The notes: a model not told the origin generated them from the sequence alone. A DNA stretch of 64,000 nucleotides from JAGNLV01 sp964612145 (GCA_964612145.1 CAZTBP010000016.1:35742-99741), one strand, 5' to 3'. Positions 6,724 through 16,724 are shown, counted from the stretch's first letter. Numbers and translations: made by a program.

Positions 6724-7770
6724 ATGCCAGAACTACGAAAAGATCCGGTAATTGGCCGATGGGTCATCATTGCGACCGAGCGCAGTAAGCGTCCGAGCTC
6801 GTTTCAATCGGTGTCTCAGCGTGGTTCGGCCCGGTTGTGTCCGTTCTGTCCGGGTGCTGAGGCGAACACGCCGCAGGAAATTCTGGCGTATCGTAATCCG
6901 GGAACGGAACCGAATAAACCGGGTTGGAGTCTTCGGGTCTTCCCGAACAAGTACCCGGCGCTGGTTGTCGAGGGGAGCCTGACCCGCGAGCCGCACGGCG
7001 TATACGACAAGATGAACGGTATCGGTGCCCACGAGGTTATTGTCGAGACATCGGATCACTCGCGTGACATGGATGCCATGAGTGAGCAGGAGCTTCACGA
7101 TGTCTTCTGGGCCTATCGTGAGCGGATGCTGGATTTGGAGCGGGATCGGCGATTTCAGTACATTTTAGTTTTCAAGAACCACGGTCAGGCGGCCGGGGCT
7201 TCGCTGGAGCATTCGCACAGCCAGTTGATTGCGACGCCGATTGTACCCAAGAAGGTGCAGGAGGAGCTGGAGGGGAGCCGGCGCTATTACGATTTCAAGG
7301 AGCGGTGTGTCTTCTGTGATATCGTGCGCCAGGAGATTATGGATAAAGAACGGATAGTGACCGACTTTGATTCCTTTATCACGGTTCAGCCGTTTGCGGC
7401 GCGGTTTCCGTTTGAGACGTGGCTCTTGCCGAAGACACACCAATCAAGTTATCTGGAAATGAGTGAGTCTGATTTTACCATCCTGGCACGGACGTTCAGG
7501 GATATTCTGGGGCGGCTGAAGCGGGCACTCAATGACCCGCCGTTTAATTTCGTGCTTCACACCCGCCCGATTTCGTTTGAACATCACCAGTATTATCACT
7601 GGCATTTTGAGATCATACCGAAACTGACCCGGGTGGCCGGGTTTGAGTGGGGATCGGGTTTCTATATCAATCCGACAACGCCGGAGGAAGCGGCGCAGTA
7701 CTTACGCGGTATCGATCTATCCGTTGCCTGCGATGGCGATCGACCTGAACTACGGGAAAAGGAAACCTGA
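6724..7770 (+). CDS. galT: Galactose-1-phosphate uridylyltransferase
   Basis: 348 residues, normal for the family. It begins ELRKDPVIGRWVIIATER, has zinc-type cysteine pairs (CPFCPG, CVFCDI), the GASLEHSHSQLIA segment, and the C-terminal HQYYHWHFEIIPK strand. The strongly conserved active-site HxH of GalT (HPHxQ) appears here as HSHSQ. GalT exchanges UMP between UDP-glucose and galactose-1-phosphate, or acts on related hexose-1-phosphates. It is followed after 2 nt by glgA, which suggests supply of glucose-1-phosphate or ADP/UDP-glucose for glycogen. Good start with GGAG. Confidence 0.9.
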   Translation: MPELRKDPVIGRWVIIATERSKRPSSFQSVSQRGSARLCPFCPGAEANTPQEILAYRNPGTEPNKPGWSLRVFPNKYPALVVEGSLTREPHGVYDKMNGIGAHEVIVETSDHSRDMDAMSEQELHDVFWAYRERMLDLERDRRFQYILVFKNHGQAAGASLEHSHSQLIATPIVPKKVQEELEGSRRYYDFKERCVFCDIVRQEIMDKERIVTDFDSFITVQPFAARFPFETWLLPKTHQSSYLEMSESDFTILARTFRDILGRLKRALNDPPFNFVLHTRPISFEHHQYYHWHFEIIPKLTRVAGFEWGSGFYINPTTPEEAAQYLRGIDLSVACDGDRPELREKET

Positions 7771-7772
7771 AT

Positions 7773-9230
7773 ATGAAGGTCTGTCTTGTGGGACCGGAGA
7801 TGGTCCCGTTTGCAAAAACCGGTGGTCTTGGTGATGTTGTCGGAGCGCTGCCCCGGGCGTTGGGCAAGCAGGGTCATCAAGTGACCGTTTTTGTGCCGCT
7901 TTATCGCGAAACGGAATTCGGCGTGAACCGGGTGCAGGCGCTGGACACCGACGTTACGGTATCGATCAATGACACCCGCCAGCCGGTATCACTTCGGGTG
8001 GTTCGTCAGAAGAAGCACAATGTGGAGATATATTTCATAGGCAACCGTCAGTATTTCGATCGTGATGGTTTCTATCTGGATCCGACAACGGGTGAGGACC
8101 ATCCGGACAACGACGAGCGGTTTAGTTTCTTCAATAAGGCGGTGCTTGAGGTTCTCAAGTCGCTGGATGTGCGGCCGGATATTTGCCACGTGCACGACTG
8201 GCAGGCGGCGCTGATCCCGGCCTACTTGAAAACTGTCTATTCCGATGATGATTTTTTCCGTTCGACAAAGACGGTGCTGACGATTCATAACCTGGCGTAT
8301 CAGGGGAATTTCCCGCCGGAAAAGTTTAAGACGCTGGGATTGCCGGATGAGTTGTTCGCGCCCGCCTCGGGCCCGCTGGAGTTCTATGGCCGCGTGAACT
8401 TTCTCAAGGCGGGGATCCATTATGCTGACAAGATAACGACGGTGTCCGAGCAGTATGCCCGGGAAATTCAAACCGAGGAATATGGAGCCGGGCTAAGCGG
8501 TGTGCTGGCGGCCCGGGCGGGAGACGTACGGGGTATCGTGAACGGAGTTGATTACACGATTTGGTCACCCTCGCGTGACAAAAAGATCGCCTACAACTAC
8601 CACGTGGCGAATCTGTCGGGCAAGCGGATGAACAAGGTGGAGTTGATAAACGAAGCCGGGATGCCGATCCGGGATACGGCGCCGCTGCTGGGCATGATCT
8701 CACGGCTCGTGGATCAAAAGGGTCTGGACCTGATTGCCGAGGCGGCGGATCGAATCTTTGCAATGAATCTGCAATTGATTGTGCTGGGGACCGGAGATAT
8801 TAGGTACCACAAGCTGCTGACGTCACTCTCGGAGGCGTATCCGGACAAGTGCCTCGCGTATTTGACCTTTGATGATGGGCTGGCGCACAAGATCGAGGCG
8901 GCGTCGGATGCGTTTTTGATGCCGTCGCGGTTCGAGCCGTGCGGGTTGAACCAGATGTATTCGCTGAAGTATGGGACGCTTCCGATCGTGCGGCGGGTCG
9001 GCGGTCTGGCCGACACGGTGGTGGACTATAATCCGCAGACCGGAGAAGGCACAGGGTTTGTGTTTGAGGAGTACTCGGCTGACGCGCTGGTGCGCACGAT
9101 AGAGCGAGTGGTTGAACTGTACGGCCGCAAGCGAGCCTGGACGAAAGTTATGAAAGCCGGAATGAAACAGGACTTCTCGTGGGAGCACACGGCGAAGAAG
9201 TATATTTCGCTCTACGACGAGCTGCAATAA
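7773..9230 (+). CDS. glgA: Glycogen synthase (GT5)
   Basis: 485 residues, full length. The N-terminal KTGGLGDVVGALPRAL carries the ADP-glucose-binding KxGGLGD motif; CHVHDWQAALIPAYLK and LTIHNLAYQG are typical GT5 segments; the C-terminal domain has FEPCGLNQMYSLKYGTLP with the conserved catalytic Glu. It extends alpha-1,4-glucan from ADP-glucose. Its ATG is 2 nt after the galT stop, so the two are one operon. Confidence 0.95.
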   Translation: MKVCLVGPEMVPFAKTGGLGDVVGALPRALGKQGHQVTVFVPLYRETEFGVNRVQALDTDVTVSINDTRQPVSLRVVRQKKHNVEIYFIGNRQYFDRDGFYLDPTTGEDHPDNDERFSFFNKAVLEVLKSLDVRPDICHVHDWQAALIPAYLKTVYSDDDFFRSTKTVLTIHNLAYQGNFPPEKFKTLGLPDELFAPASGPLEFYGRVNFLKAGIHYADKITTVSEQYAREIQTEEYGAGLSGVLAARAGDVRGIVNGVDYTIWSPSRDKKIAYNYHVANLSGKRMNKVELINEAGMPIRDTAPLLGMISRLVDQKGLDLIAEAADRIFAMNLQLIVLGTGDIRYHKLLTSLSEAYPDKCLAYLTFDDGLAHKIEAASDAFLMPSRFEPCGLNQMYSLKYGTLPIVRRVGGLADTVVDYNPQTGEGTGFVFEEYSADALVRTIERVVELYGRKRAWTKVMKAGMKQDFSWEHTAKKYISLYDELQ

Positions 9231-9242
9231 TTCCGTACCGCT

Positions 9243-11276
9243 ATGGACAGGGCGCGATTTCACAGGGCAGCCGCAGTGAGTGCGGCGGGATTCGCGGCCA
9301 TGCTCTTTGTCCTGGCCAATGTCGGTGACATCGCCTCCCTCTGGTCGATCAACCTCAACCGTTTCCTCCCGTCGTGGTGGCTCGCCGTGAGCGGCGGACT
9401 GTTGGTACTGAGTTTCGTCCCGTTGGTGCAAGAGCGGGTGATTGCGAGGCTCGACGACCTGTCGCAACGGACGCGCGAGTCTGTGGCAGGACCGGTTATG
9501 ATAGGCAGCGGAATTATCCTTGTCTGTGCGCTGCTGTTTCATACGGATACCTACTTCCTCGGCGACGCTAATCTGAGGCTTAACCAGATCGTGTCGGGCC
9601 AGACATGGCTTCCAACCGAGGCTGGTGACTTCTTCCTGCACGCCGCCCTTTACAGGTACGTGCTGGAGCCCTGGGGCCTGAGTGTCGGGTGGAGCTATCA
9701 TATTCTCAGTGGAGTCGCCGGAGTACTGTTTGTATGGGGAGTGGTGCGTCTGGCGAAGTATTGCAGCCGGGAACGCTGGCTTCTGATACTGGCGGTTCTG
9801 CTGGCGAGTGGACTCCTGGTGCAGTTTGTCGGCTATATCGAGAGTTACGCGTTTCTCGCGGCACTGATACCGTGGATCACTACCGTCTGGCTGAAGCGAC
9901 TTGATCTCCGGACGGGGCCGAGAAACATGGTTCTGTTGTTTGCGCTGGCGGTAGTTTTGCATTTGGGTGCGCTTTTTTTCTTCTCGGGGCTGGTGGTGTC
10001 GGCGCTGCTGCTGCCGCTGTTTCGGACGGGTCATGTCCGTTTGTGGCAGGCGATGCCTATTATCCTGGCGGTGGTTGGTGTGTTGATGCTCTATATTTTG
10101 CGGGCCGGGGATCTCTATGGCCTGTCCTACTATGTGATACCGCTGGTGCCGTCGGTCGATTTCAATCAGGGGCTGTTGACGGTCAGGCACTGGCTGAATG
10201 TCTTGAATTGGGTCCTGTGTGCCGGGCTGCCGCTGGTGTTGTTGGTTCCGGGGCTGATCGTTGGAAAGAAACGGGGACAGGAGAGTTCGGGCGGGGGGGA
10301 GACAGCCGCCACATTGTGGGCGGTCACACCGCCGATTGTGTTCGTGCTGTTTTTCACACCGCATCTGGGTGGACCGCGTGACTGGGATCTTTTCTCGGTG
10401 CCGGTCTATGTGATTATGGCCGTCGTGATCGCACTGTGGTTCCGTCGCAAACTGACTTTTCCAAAAGGGACACTGCCGCTGGTGGTTCTTCCGCTGGTGC
10501 TGGTTGTTTCCATGGTGTGGATACAGGCGGTTCCGCTGTATGCGGTGAGTCGGTTTGCGGAGATCATTGAAGTATCACGCTTCAAGACTCTGTTCAAAGA
10601 ATACAAGCTGCTGTATACTTATGTTGACTCCCGACCTGGTTTTGAGGATCTGGCCGGGGAGTACCTTGACAGAGCGTGGAAGCAACCACCGTACACACCG
10701 GAAGACTCCCTGTTTACCCTGAACAAGCTGGTTGGCCGATCGATAGCGCGGGGCGATGCGAAGACAGCGTCGGAGTTCCTACAGATTGCGATGGCGACGG
10801 ATTCACTGGACATCAATACGCATTTGTCGATGGTGAGTTTTCTGGGGAGGTTTGGTTCGGATCAGGAATTACGGCAGATGGCGGAGTTGCTGGAGCGCCG
10901 GTTTGCAAATGACGCCCTGGGACGGATGAATGCGGGCGTGCTGCATATGAGGCTGGGAAATTTCGAGGACGGCAGACGAAATGTGACCGCGGCCTTTTAT
11001 CTGGACAGCACGCTGGAACGGGTGCTGGTTAACTACGGCACACTCAAGATCAAAGAAGGCGATTTCCTGCGTGCTGCCGAGCTGTTTGATCGGGCGATTG
11101 CGAAAGTACCCGGCCAATTCGTGTCGCACTACTACGCCGGCATGGCAAACCTTCGGATGGGCGAGGTGGAGGCCGCTCGAGCGCATCTTGAAATTGCCGG
11201 AGAGCTGGCAGAGTCGAAAGGAGAGCGGCAGCGTGTTCGGTCGCTGCTGGATCAACTACGGGAGCAGAGCGAGTAG
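9243..11276 (+). CDS. Polytopic membrane protein with C-terminal TPR repeats
   Basis: 677 residues. The first two-thirds hold about ten to twelve membrane segments, with a short acidic loop after the third (DTYFLGDANLRLNQ) that recalls the periplasmic DxD loops of GT-C glycosyltransferases. From about residue 480 it becomes soluble and helical with TPR-like units (LGNFEDGRRNVTAAFYLDST, FLRAAELFDRAIAKVPGQ). It follows glgA by 12 nt, so it is probably in the galT-glgA transcript. A GT-C-type transferase is plausible but not shown. Confidence 0.6.
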   Translation: MDRARFHRAAAVSAAGFAAMLFVLANVGDIASLWSINLNRFLPSWWLAVSGGLLVLSFVPLVQERVIARLDDLSQRTRESVAGPVMIGSGIILVCALLFHTDTYFLGDANLRLNQIVSGQTWLPTEAGDFFLHAALYRYVLEPWGLSVGWSYHILSGVAGVLFVWGVVRLAKYCSRERWLLILAVLLASGLLVQFVGYIESYAFLAALIPWITTVWLKRLDLRTGPRNMVLLFALAVVLHLGALFFFSGLVVSALLLPLFRTGHVRLWQAMPIILAVVGVLMLYILRAGDLYGLSYYVIPLVPSVDFNQGLLTVRHWLNVLNWVLCAGLPLVLLVPGLIVGKKRGQESSGGGETAATLWAVTPPIVFVLFFTPHLGGPRDWDLFSVPVYVIMAVVIALWFRRKLTFPKGTLPLVVLPLVLVVSMVWIQAVPLYAVSRFAEIIEVSRFKTLFKEYKLLYTYVDSRPGFEDLAGEYLDRAWKQPPYTPEDSLFTLNKLVGRSIARGDAKTASEFLQIAMATDSLDINTHLSMVSFLGRFGSDQELRQMAELLERRFANDALGRMNAGVLHMRLGNFEDGRRNVTAAFYLDSTLERVLVNYGTLKIKEGDFLRAAELFDRAIAKVPGQFVSHYYAGMANLRMGEVEAARAHLEIAGELAESKGERQRVRSLLDQLREQSE

Positions 11277-11396
11277 GAGAAGCGACAGAAATACAGCGAA
11301 AAGCACTTTCTTTACGGATGTTTAGTGCGTATTTGTTATGTTGTCAGCGGGCGGTTGCCTGATTCGCCCAAAGTGAATTCATCAAAAGAGTAATAA

Positions 11397-13289
11397 TTGA
11401 AGTCGCCAGAAAAAAAGAATGTCTTGTTGGGCATTGTGCCGGCGCTGCTCCTGTACGCGATCTTGTGCTGGTCGCTGAATTTTGTGCAGGACGACGCATA
11501 CATATCATACCGCTATATCGAGAATTTCCTCAACGGCGACGGGCTGGTGTTTAATATCGGGGAACGGGTCGAGGGCTATACCAACCACGGCTGGGTGATT
11601 CTCTTGTCAATGTTCGGTGCGCTGGGTTTACCGTATATCGGGCTGAGCCAGATTATTGGTTTCCTGTGCGGGGGCGGACTGGTTGTGCTGGCCGCGATGA
11701 TTGCGCGGCGGCTGATACCAGACTCGCACCTGTTGGTACAGCTTATTCCGTCGTATCTGGTGGCGGCCTCGATGTCGCTGGCGTACTGGTCGCCGGCCGG
11801 ACTGGAGACGTCGGCGTTTGCACTGGCGGCGACGGCGTCGTTGTACTGGTACCTGACCCGGAGTCGCCTGCTGGTATTCGGGCTGGCGATGGCGGTATGG
11901 ATTCGCCCGGAGGGGGCGCTGGTGGCCATGCTGCTGCTGCTTGTGGAGGCGATTACGGAGCGGCGTCTGCCGTGGTTTAGTTTAGGTTGCGGCGTCATGG
12001 CGTTTGTACTGAGCCTGCCGTACGTGGTATTCAAGATCGTCTACTATGGATCGCTGCTGCCGAATCCGTTCTTTGCCAAGACGGGGTGGAATATGCAGCA
12101 GGTGCTGTCGGGGCTTGAATACACGGGACGGTTCTTTTCGCATTATCCACTGGCCGCGGTGGGGCTGGCGGTCGGGCTGTTGCTCTGGATGAAGCTGCGG
12201 GGGCAAGGTCGGGCGGTGGTATTGTTCTCGCTTCTCTATGCTGTATATATCACGGTGGTGGGAGGCGACGTCCTGAAGGTACATCGGTTCTTTTTGCCGG
12301 TACTGGCGCCGCTGGCGGTTCTGGCGGCCCTGGCAGTCAACTGGGTGCTGGTCCGGGTAAAGAAATCGCAGGTCGTGCCAGGGGCTGTGACTCTCGGCCT
12401 GCTAGCGGTATTGGTGACGTGGTTCCTGCCGCGTGACTTTGTGACAAACTACAATTTCCGAGAGAAAGCATTCACCGACCGCATGGCGCGTATGGCCGAC
12501 AATATCAAGGCATCGGACGACAGCAATTTCTCCGTGGCGTTGCCGACCATCGGGACATTTGGGTACAAACTGATCGGGCACGATATTATCGATATGCTGG
12601 GGCTGACCGACTCGACGATTGCCCGTCACGCCGGCGAAGAGATTCCTGGCATGGAGACGACGTGGAAAGAGCGGAAACACAATTCGGCCTACCTGCTGGG
12701 GCGGGCGCCGGATTATATCATGTTCTCGACCGGGTATAAGCCGTCTGCCCCGGCCGAGAAAGCGCTTTTTTTATATCAGCCGTTCTTGGACGCGTATCGG
12801 ACGATTGCATGGGCGTATACTCAGGAAGGTGAATCCGATGGAACGGTGCGACCGGTGTATAAACGGGTGCGGGAGGTGGCCGGGGCGATGGAGCCGGATC
12901 GTGAGCTGGCGTATGTGGATCAGTACAAGCTCGGTTTGGAGACATTGACAGCCGGGCAGTATCGGGAGTCGCTGACGCACATGGACGCCGCTTTGCGCGC
13001 AGCCGGGAAACCTTTGTACCCTTATCTCGTTTACTTTAAGGCATACGATCATATGATGCTTCAGCAGCATGAGATCGCCCAGCGGCTCTATTCGACCGTG
13101 TTGGAGCAGGATTCACTGGTGTTCGAGGCGCACCGGGAGCTGCTGATGTACGCGCTGCTTGACGGTAATCCGGCGGCAGCGTCGCTGCACGAGCGGTGGC
13201 TGAAGCGGCTGGTGCCGTGGTACTGGGATCGGATCGAAGAAAATATGCGGCGGCTGGTCCGGGCGAATCGGACGGGTTCCCGGGAATAA
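11397..13289 (+). CDS. GT-C-like membrane protein with TPR-like tail
   Basis: 630 residues beginning at TTG (11397). The N-terminus has a membrane segment followed by VQDDAYISYRYIENFLNGDG and NIGERVEGYTNHGWV; the DDAYISYRY loop is typical of arabinofuranosyl/mannosyl GT-C transferases. About ten membrane segments follow, then a periplasmic domain containing GHDIIDMLGLTDSTIARH and a helical, TPR-like C-terminus. Its layout is the same as the preceding 677-residue gene, so the two may be paralogues in envelope glycan assembly. The TTG start has only AAAAGAG upstream and should be taken as approximate. Confidence 0.6.
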   Translation: MKSPEKKNVLLGIVPALLLYAILCWSLNFVQDDAYISYRYIENFLNGDGLVFNIGERVEGYTNHGWVILLSMFGALGLPYIGLSQIIGFLCGGGLVVLAAMIARRLIPDSHLLVQLIPSYLVAASMSLAYWSPAGLETSAFALAATASLYWYLTRSRLLVFGLAMAVWIRPEGALVAMLLLLVEAITERRLPWFSLGCGVMAFVLSLPYVVFKIVYYGSLLPNPFFAKTGWNMQQVLSGLEYTGRFFSHYPLAAVGLAVGLLLWMKLRGQGRAVVLFSLLYAVYITVVGGDVLKVHRFFLPVLAPLAVLAALAVNWVLVRVKKSQVVPGAVTLGLLAVLVTWFLPRDFVTNYNFREKAFTDRMARMADNIKASDDSNFSVALPTIGTFGYKLIGHDIIDMLGLTDSTIARHAGEEIPGMETTWKERKHNSAYLLGRAPDYIMFSTGYKPSAPAEKALFLYQPFLDAYRTIAWAYTQEGESDGTVRPVYKRVREVAGAMEPDRELAYVDQYKLGLETLTAGQYRESLTHMDAALRAAGKPLYPYLVYFKAYDHMMLQQHEIAQRLYSTVLEQDSLVFEAHRELLMYALLDGNPAAASLHERWLKRLVPWYWDRIEENMRRLVRANRTGSRE

Positions 13290-13341
13290 TCGAGGGGGAA
13301 CCGACCGGACCGGCTGGTCGCAGAAAATTGCGTGATTGCAG

Positions 13342-13370
13342 TTGACAAAGGAAACATCCGATATTAATAT
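13342..13370 (+). promoter_or_regulatory. tRNA promoter
   Basis: TTGACA (13342-13347), 17-nt spacer, TAATAT (13365-13370), 19 nt upstream of the tRNA-Gly 5' end. Near-perfect consensus as expected for stable RNA. Confidence 0.75.
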
Positions 13371-13389
13371 AGCATTCGCCTCGATGAAA

Positions 13390-13467
<78 letters not shown>

Positions 13468-13473
13468 TTATAC

Positions 13474-13545
<72 letters not shown>

Positions 13546-13603
13546 GTTTTTTTGGCCGCTGCTCGAAAACTCCCCCCAAATGCCTCGTTTCTCGCCTGAT
13601 AAC

Positions 13604-13633
13604 CATTTCCAGCTTACACATTTCCAGCTTACA
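13604..13633 (+). repeat. Two-copy 15-bp tandem repeat
   Basis: CATTTCCAGCTTACA occurs twice head to tail (13604-13618, 13619-13633), directly before the promoter of the large secreted protein. It could be a small slippage duplication or a paired binding site. Confidence 0.7.
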
Positions 13634-13635
13634 CC

Positions 13636-13665
13636 TTGACAAAATCGATGAAACTAGCCTATATT
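13636..13665 (+). promoter_or_regulatory. Promoter of the cupredoxin/dockerin-like protein
   Basis: TTGACA (13636-13641), 18-nt spacer, TATATT (13660-13665). It implies a leader of about 165 nt before the ATG at 13840. No known riboswitch fold is recognised in this leader. Confidence 0.55.
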
Positions 13666-13839
13666 GACAGTGTCTGACGCTTCCGCGTGACAGATGTAGG
13701 AGCTGTTTACTTCAACTCCGCCGCAATACGCAGACATTATTTTAATCTAAACTTCGGTAGTGCATCGGAGACCGCTCCGAGCGCATAGGACCGTTCTGCT
13801 TCCGCCTCTCGATGTGCTGCCCAACCGGAGGGTACCCTC

Positions 13840-16476
13840 ATGAGACGTAAGGCTGTTTCGTGTATCGGCTGTGTGGCTCTGGCGATTTTTCTGCTGGCGC
13901 CCACGGCATCCGCGACGGTTCATACTGTCAATGTAGGAGATTTCTTTTTCTCACCTACCAAAACACAAGTTATGTTCGGCGATACGGTTCGCTGGGTGTG
14001 GGTCAGCGGCACCCACTCGACCACGGCCACCGGGGCTTCGCCAAAATTCTGGGATTCCGGTGTTAAGTCATCGGGGTCATTCGATGCGGTATTTACGCCT
14101 GCTGATGGTCCGGGGCCGTTTCCTTATTTCTGCACGGTTCATCCGGCTTCGATGCAGGACACTATCTATTGGGCACCCGGCGTATTCAACGCCCGGACAA
14201 ATGTTTCAAGTCCCGGCGGGACAGATCAGATGGATGTCGAGGTAGCATTGAACGATGCGGTGCCGGGTGAAGTCTACGAGATCTGGACTGAATTCGGGTC
14301 GCCCGGTGTAGCGCCGTCGCTGGCCGGTTATGCCTGGTCGGCTGCCGGAGGCTCGCCGGGTACATGGACCCAGGCAATCAAGCCGCCGCCAACGGGGTTC
14401 ACGGATGAGTGGCATCCGAGTATCTCGGCTAATCTCGGCGGTGGGTATCTGTCCACGACTTCTTCCTATAGTTTCCCGCCGTACGGATCAGCGAACGCGA
14501 TTCATATGACGCCGAATCCGGGAGGCGGAGCGGCGTTTGGTACGCCGGTGCCGCTTATGGCGTCGGTCGCCGGTGTGAACTGGCTGGATTACCCGGTAGT
14601 TCGGTTTGATGACAACGGGGCCAATCCACCGGCCAATGTCAACACGGCCCATATCGCCTGGGCCGAGTATATCGAGGGAGGTGACGGTGATCCGGATGGT
14701 GACGGCAATCCGTACAATGATCCGGCCGATACCTATCAGATCTGGTATTCGTACACTAATCCGACCGGCGGTCCCGGACCGTTTCCGTATCCGGCATTTT
14801 CGGCGCCTGTGCCGATCGGCGGTGCTGCCGGGCCGATGTTTGCCGGTCCGGGAGCCAACATGATGCAGCGGCCGGCCTTAGACGTGGTCGGTCCGGCTGG
14901 CACTCCGGCTGCACCCGCCGGGGCGGTCTATGTCGCGTGGCCCGATATCGGGCTGGGTGCTATTATGATCGATGCGACTGACTTCAACACCGGACTGCCG
15001 TTCGGGGCAATCGGCGGGGGCGGACCGATTCCGGCGATTCCGTTCGCACCGGTTCCGCCGGTGCTCAACGGTGGAATTCGGGCCGTGACGACAGTAGCCG
15101 TTGCAGTAAACAATGGGCCGATTTGTCCCGGTGAAGTGTACCTGGCCTGGGCTGATGCTTCGCTGGGCGATGCCGATATCTTTTTTTCCAGGAGCACCAA
15201 CGGTGGAATCACTTTCTCGGCGCCAGTGCGGATCAACAGCGATCCGCCGAGCAATGGTATCGATCAGTGGGCGCCGCAGATGAAGGTTGATCCGAACAGC
15301 AGCGAAATTACGATTGTCTTTTACGACCGACGAAACGACCCTACCAACACGAATGTAGAGACCTGGATTGCTAAATCACCCGATTGCGGCGCGACCTGGA
15401 CAGACTGCGTGCTCTCCGATGCTGGGCCGACACCGCCGATCAGCTCGTATGTGACATCGGCCATTCATGCCGGGGATTATACCGGTATCGATGTCAACGC
15501 TGGCGGCTGGGCCTACGGATGGAACGATGCCCGCAACGGTGCCGATCAGGATGTGTTTTTTGACACCTATTGTGATCCGGATCTCGACGGTGACGGATGG
15601 CCGGCCAGTATCGACTGCGATGATAGCGATCCCAGCGTATTCCCGGGGGCGACCGAGTTCTGTAACGGTGTCGATGATGACTGCGACGGGTTTGTGGACA
15701 ACAACGCGGTCGATGCCACTCTCTGGTACCTGGATTCCGACAGCGACGGATTCGGTGATGCTTCGATAGACAGTCTGGATTGCAGTGCACCGTCCGGGTA
15801 CGTTGCCGACAAAACTGATTGTGACGACAGCGACCCGGCTGTAAATCCGGGGGCGATGGAAGTCTGCAATGGTATGGATGATGACTGCGATGGCGACATC
15901 GACAACAACGCGGCTGATGCGACAACGTGGTACCTGGATTCCGACGGAGATGGATTTGGCAATGGTTCAACAGACAGTCTGGATTGCAGTGCACCGTCCG
16001 GGTACGTTGCCGACAATACTGATTGTGACGACAGCGACCCGGCTGTAAATCCGGGGGCGACAGAAGTCTGTAATGGTATCGACGATGACTGCGATGGCGG
16101 CGTCGACATCAACGCGGTCGATGCGACAACGTGGTACCTGGACTCCGACGGAGATGGATTTGGTGATCCAGCCGTGGACAGTGTTGACTGTACGATGCCC
16201 AGCGGCTATGTGGCTGACAGCACCGACTGTGATGATGCCGACCCGAGTATCCCGCCGGGCTGCATTTGTTGTGCGGCGCGGGGGGATGTCAATGCTGACG
16301 GTTCGATAAACGTGGCTGACCTGACCTATCTCGTCGACTTCCTGTTCCGAGGTGGTCCGCCGCCGCCGTGCGCGGATGAGGGCGATGTCAACGCCGATGG
16401 TTCGATAAACGTGGCCGACCTGACCTACCTCGTCGACTTCCTGTTCCGGGGTGGACCGGCACCGCCGGCTTGTTGA
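13840..16476 (+). CDS. Secreted cupredoxin / MopE-repeat / dockerin-like multidomain protein
   Basis: 878 residues with signal peptide (cleavage near SATVHT). Residues about 27-110 form a plastocyanin-like domain with complete type 1 copper ligands: His in GTHSTT, then FCTVHPASM (Cys, His, Met). The middle is a beta-propeller-like region with sialidase/BNR-like stretches (DIFFSRSTNGGITFSAPVRI). Residues about 580-805 are three 68-residue Asp/Cys-rich units of the MopE-type putative metal-binding motif (DCDDSDP, CNGxDDDCDG, WYLDSDxDGFGD). The end carries two 33-residue dockerin-like EF-hand units (GDVNADGSINVADLTYLVDF). A GGAGGG binding site precedes the start. Likely exported and calcium- and copper-binding; function unknown. 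Confidence 0.8.
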   Translation: MRRKAVSCIGCVALAIFLLAPTASATVHTVNVGDFFFSPTKTQVMFGDTVRWVWVSGTHSTTATGASPKFWDSGVKSSGSFDAVFTPADGPGPFPYFCTVHPASMQDTIYWAPGVFNARTNVSSPGGTDQMDVEVALNDAVPGEVYEIWTEFGSPGVAPSLAGYAWSAAGGSPGTWTQAIKPPPTGFTDEWHPSISANLGGGYLSTTSSYSFPPYGSANAIHMTPNPGGGAAFGTPVPLMASVAGVNWLDYPVVRFDDNGANPPANVNTAHIAWAEYIEGGDGDPDGDGNPYNDPADTYQIWYSYTNPTGGPGPFPYPAFSAPVPIGGAAGPMFAGPGANMMQRPALDVVGPAGTPAAPAGAVYVAWPDIGLGAIMIDATDFNTGLPFGAIGGGGPIPAIPFAPVPPVLNGGIRAVTTVAVAVNNGPICPGEVYLAWADASLGDADIFFSRSTNGGITFSAPVRINSDPPSNGIDQWAPQMKVDPNSSEITIVFYDRRNDPTNTNVETWIAKSPDCGATWTDCVLSDAGPTPPISSYVTSAIHAGDYTGIDVNAGGWAYGWNDARNGADQDVFFDTYCDPDLDGDGWPASIDCDDSDPSVFPGATEFCNGVDDDCDGFVDNNAVDATLWYLDSDSDGFGDASIDSLDCSAPSGYVADKTDCDDSDPAVNPGAMEVCNGMDDDCDGDIDNNAADATTWYLDSDGDGFGNGSTDSLDCSAPSGYVADNTDCDDSDPAVNPGATEVCNGIDDDCDGGVDINAVDATTWYLDSDGDGFGDPAVDSVDCTMPSGYVADSTDCDDADPSIPPGCICCAARGDVNADGSINVADLTYLVDFLFRGGPPPPCADEGDVNADGSINVADLTYLVDFLFRGGPAPPAC
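15582..16260 (+). repeat. 204-bp coding tandem repeat (three units plus a partial fourth)
   Basis: Homologous points recur at 15769, 15973 and 16177, an exact 204-bp period (68 codons). The first two units share near-identical DNA over long stretches, pointing to recent unequal duplication; the third is more diverged. A partial fourth unit (DCDDADP) ends the array before the dockerin-like pair. Confidence 0.85.
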
Positions 16477-16511
16477 TAGCCTAACCCTCTGTAAGAGAGA
16501 CTTTTGGAAGC

Positions 16512-16541
16512 AAAGGCTCCGGTCCGTTGACCGGAGCCTTT
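16512..16541 (+). terminator. Rho-independent terminator
   Basis: A 12-bp perfect stem (16512-16523 and 16530-16541) with loop CCGTTG ending in TTT, 35 nt after the stop of the secreted protein. Confidence 0.75.
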
Positions 16542-16588
16542 GCCATTTGAAATTGCCAATTCCGGATAAAAGGGGACCGGGGCATCAC

Positions 16589-16724
16589 GACAAGTTCTTG
16601 CCGTCAGGAAATTTGTCAGGATTGTGTTAGCGGGAGTGACAAGTTCTTGCAAAAAAAGAGGGTGCCGCTCTGGTTGGGTAGAGGGGGCTAGGAAACTACC
16701 CAGGGACAGCAGAGAGTCACCCTC
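16589..16724. repeat. Intergenic structured element with paired direct repeats
   Basis: Two copies of GACAAGTTCTTGC (16589-16601, 16638-16650) lie before a long imperfect hairpin at 16658-16724. That hairpin pairs GAGGGTG with CACCCTC, then CTCTG with CAGAG, then GGGTAG with CTACCC. It has no T-run. It could be a degenerate mobile-element relic, an intergenic repeat family or a structured RNA. No coding frame is visible here. Confidence 0.55.
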
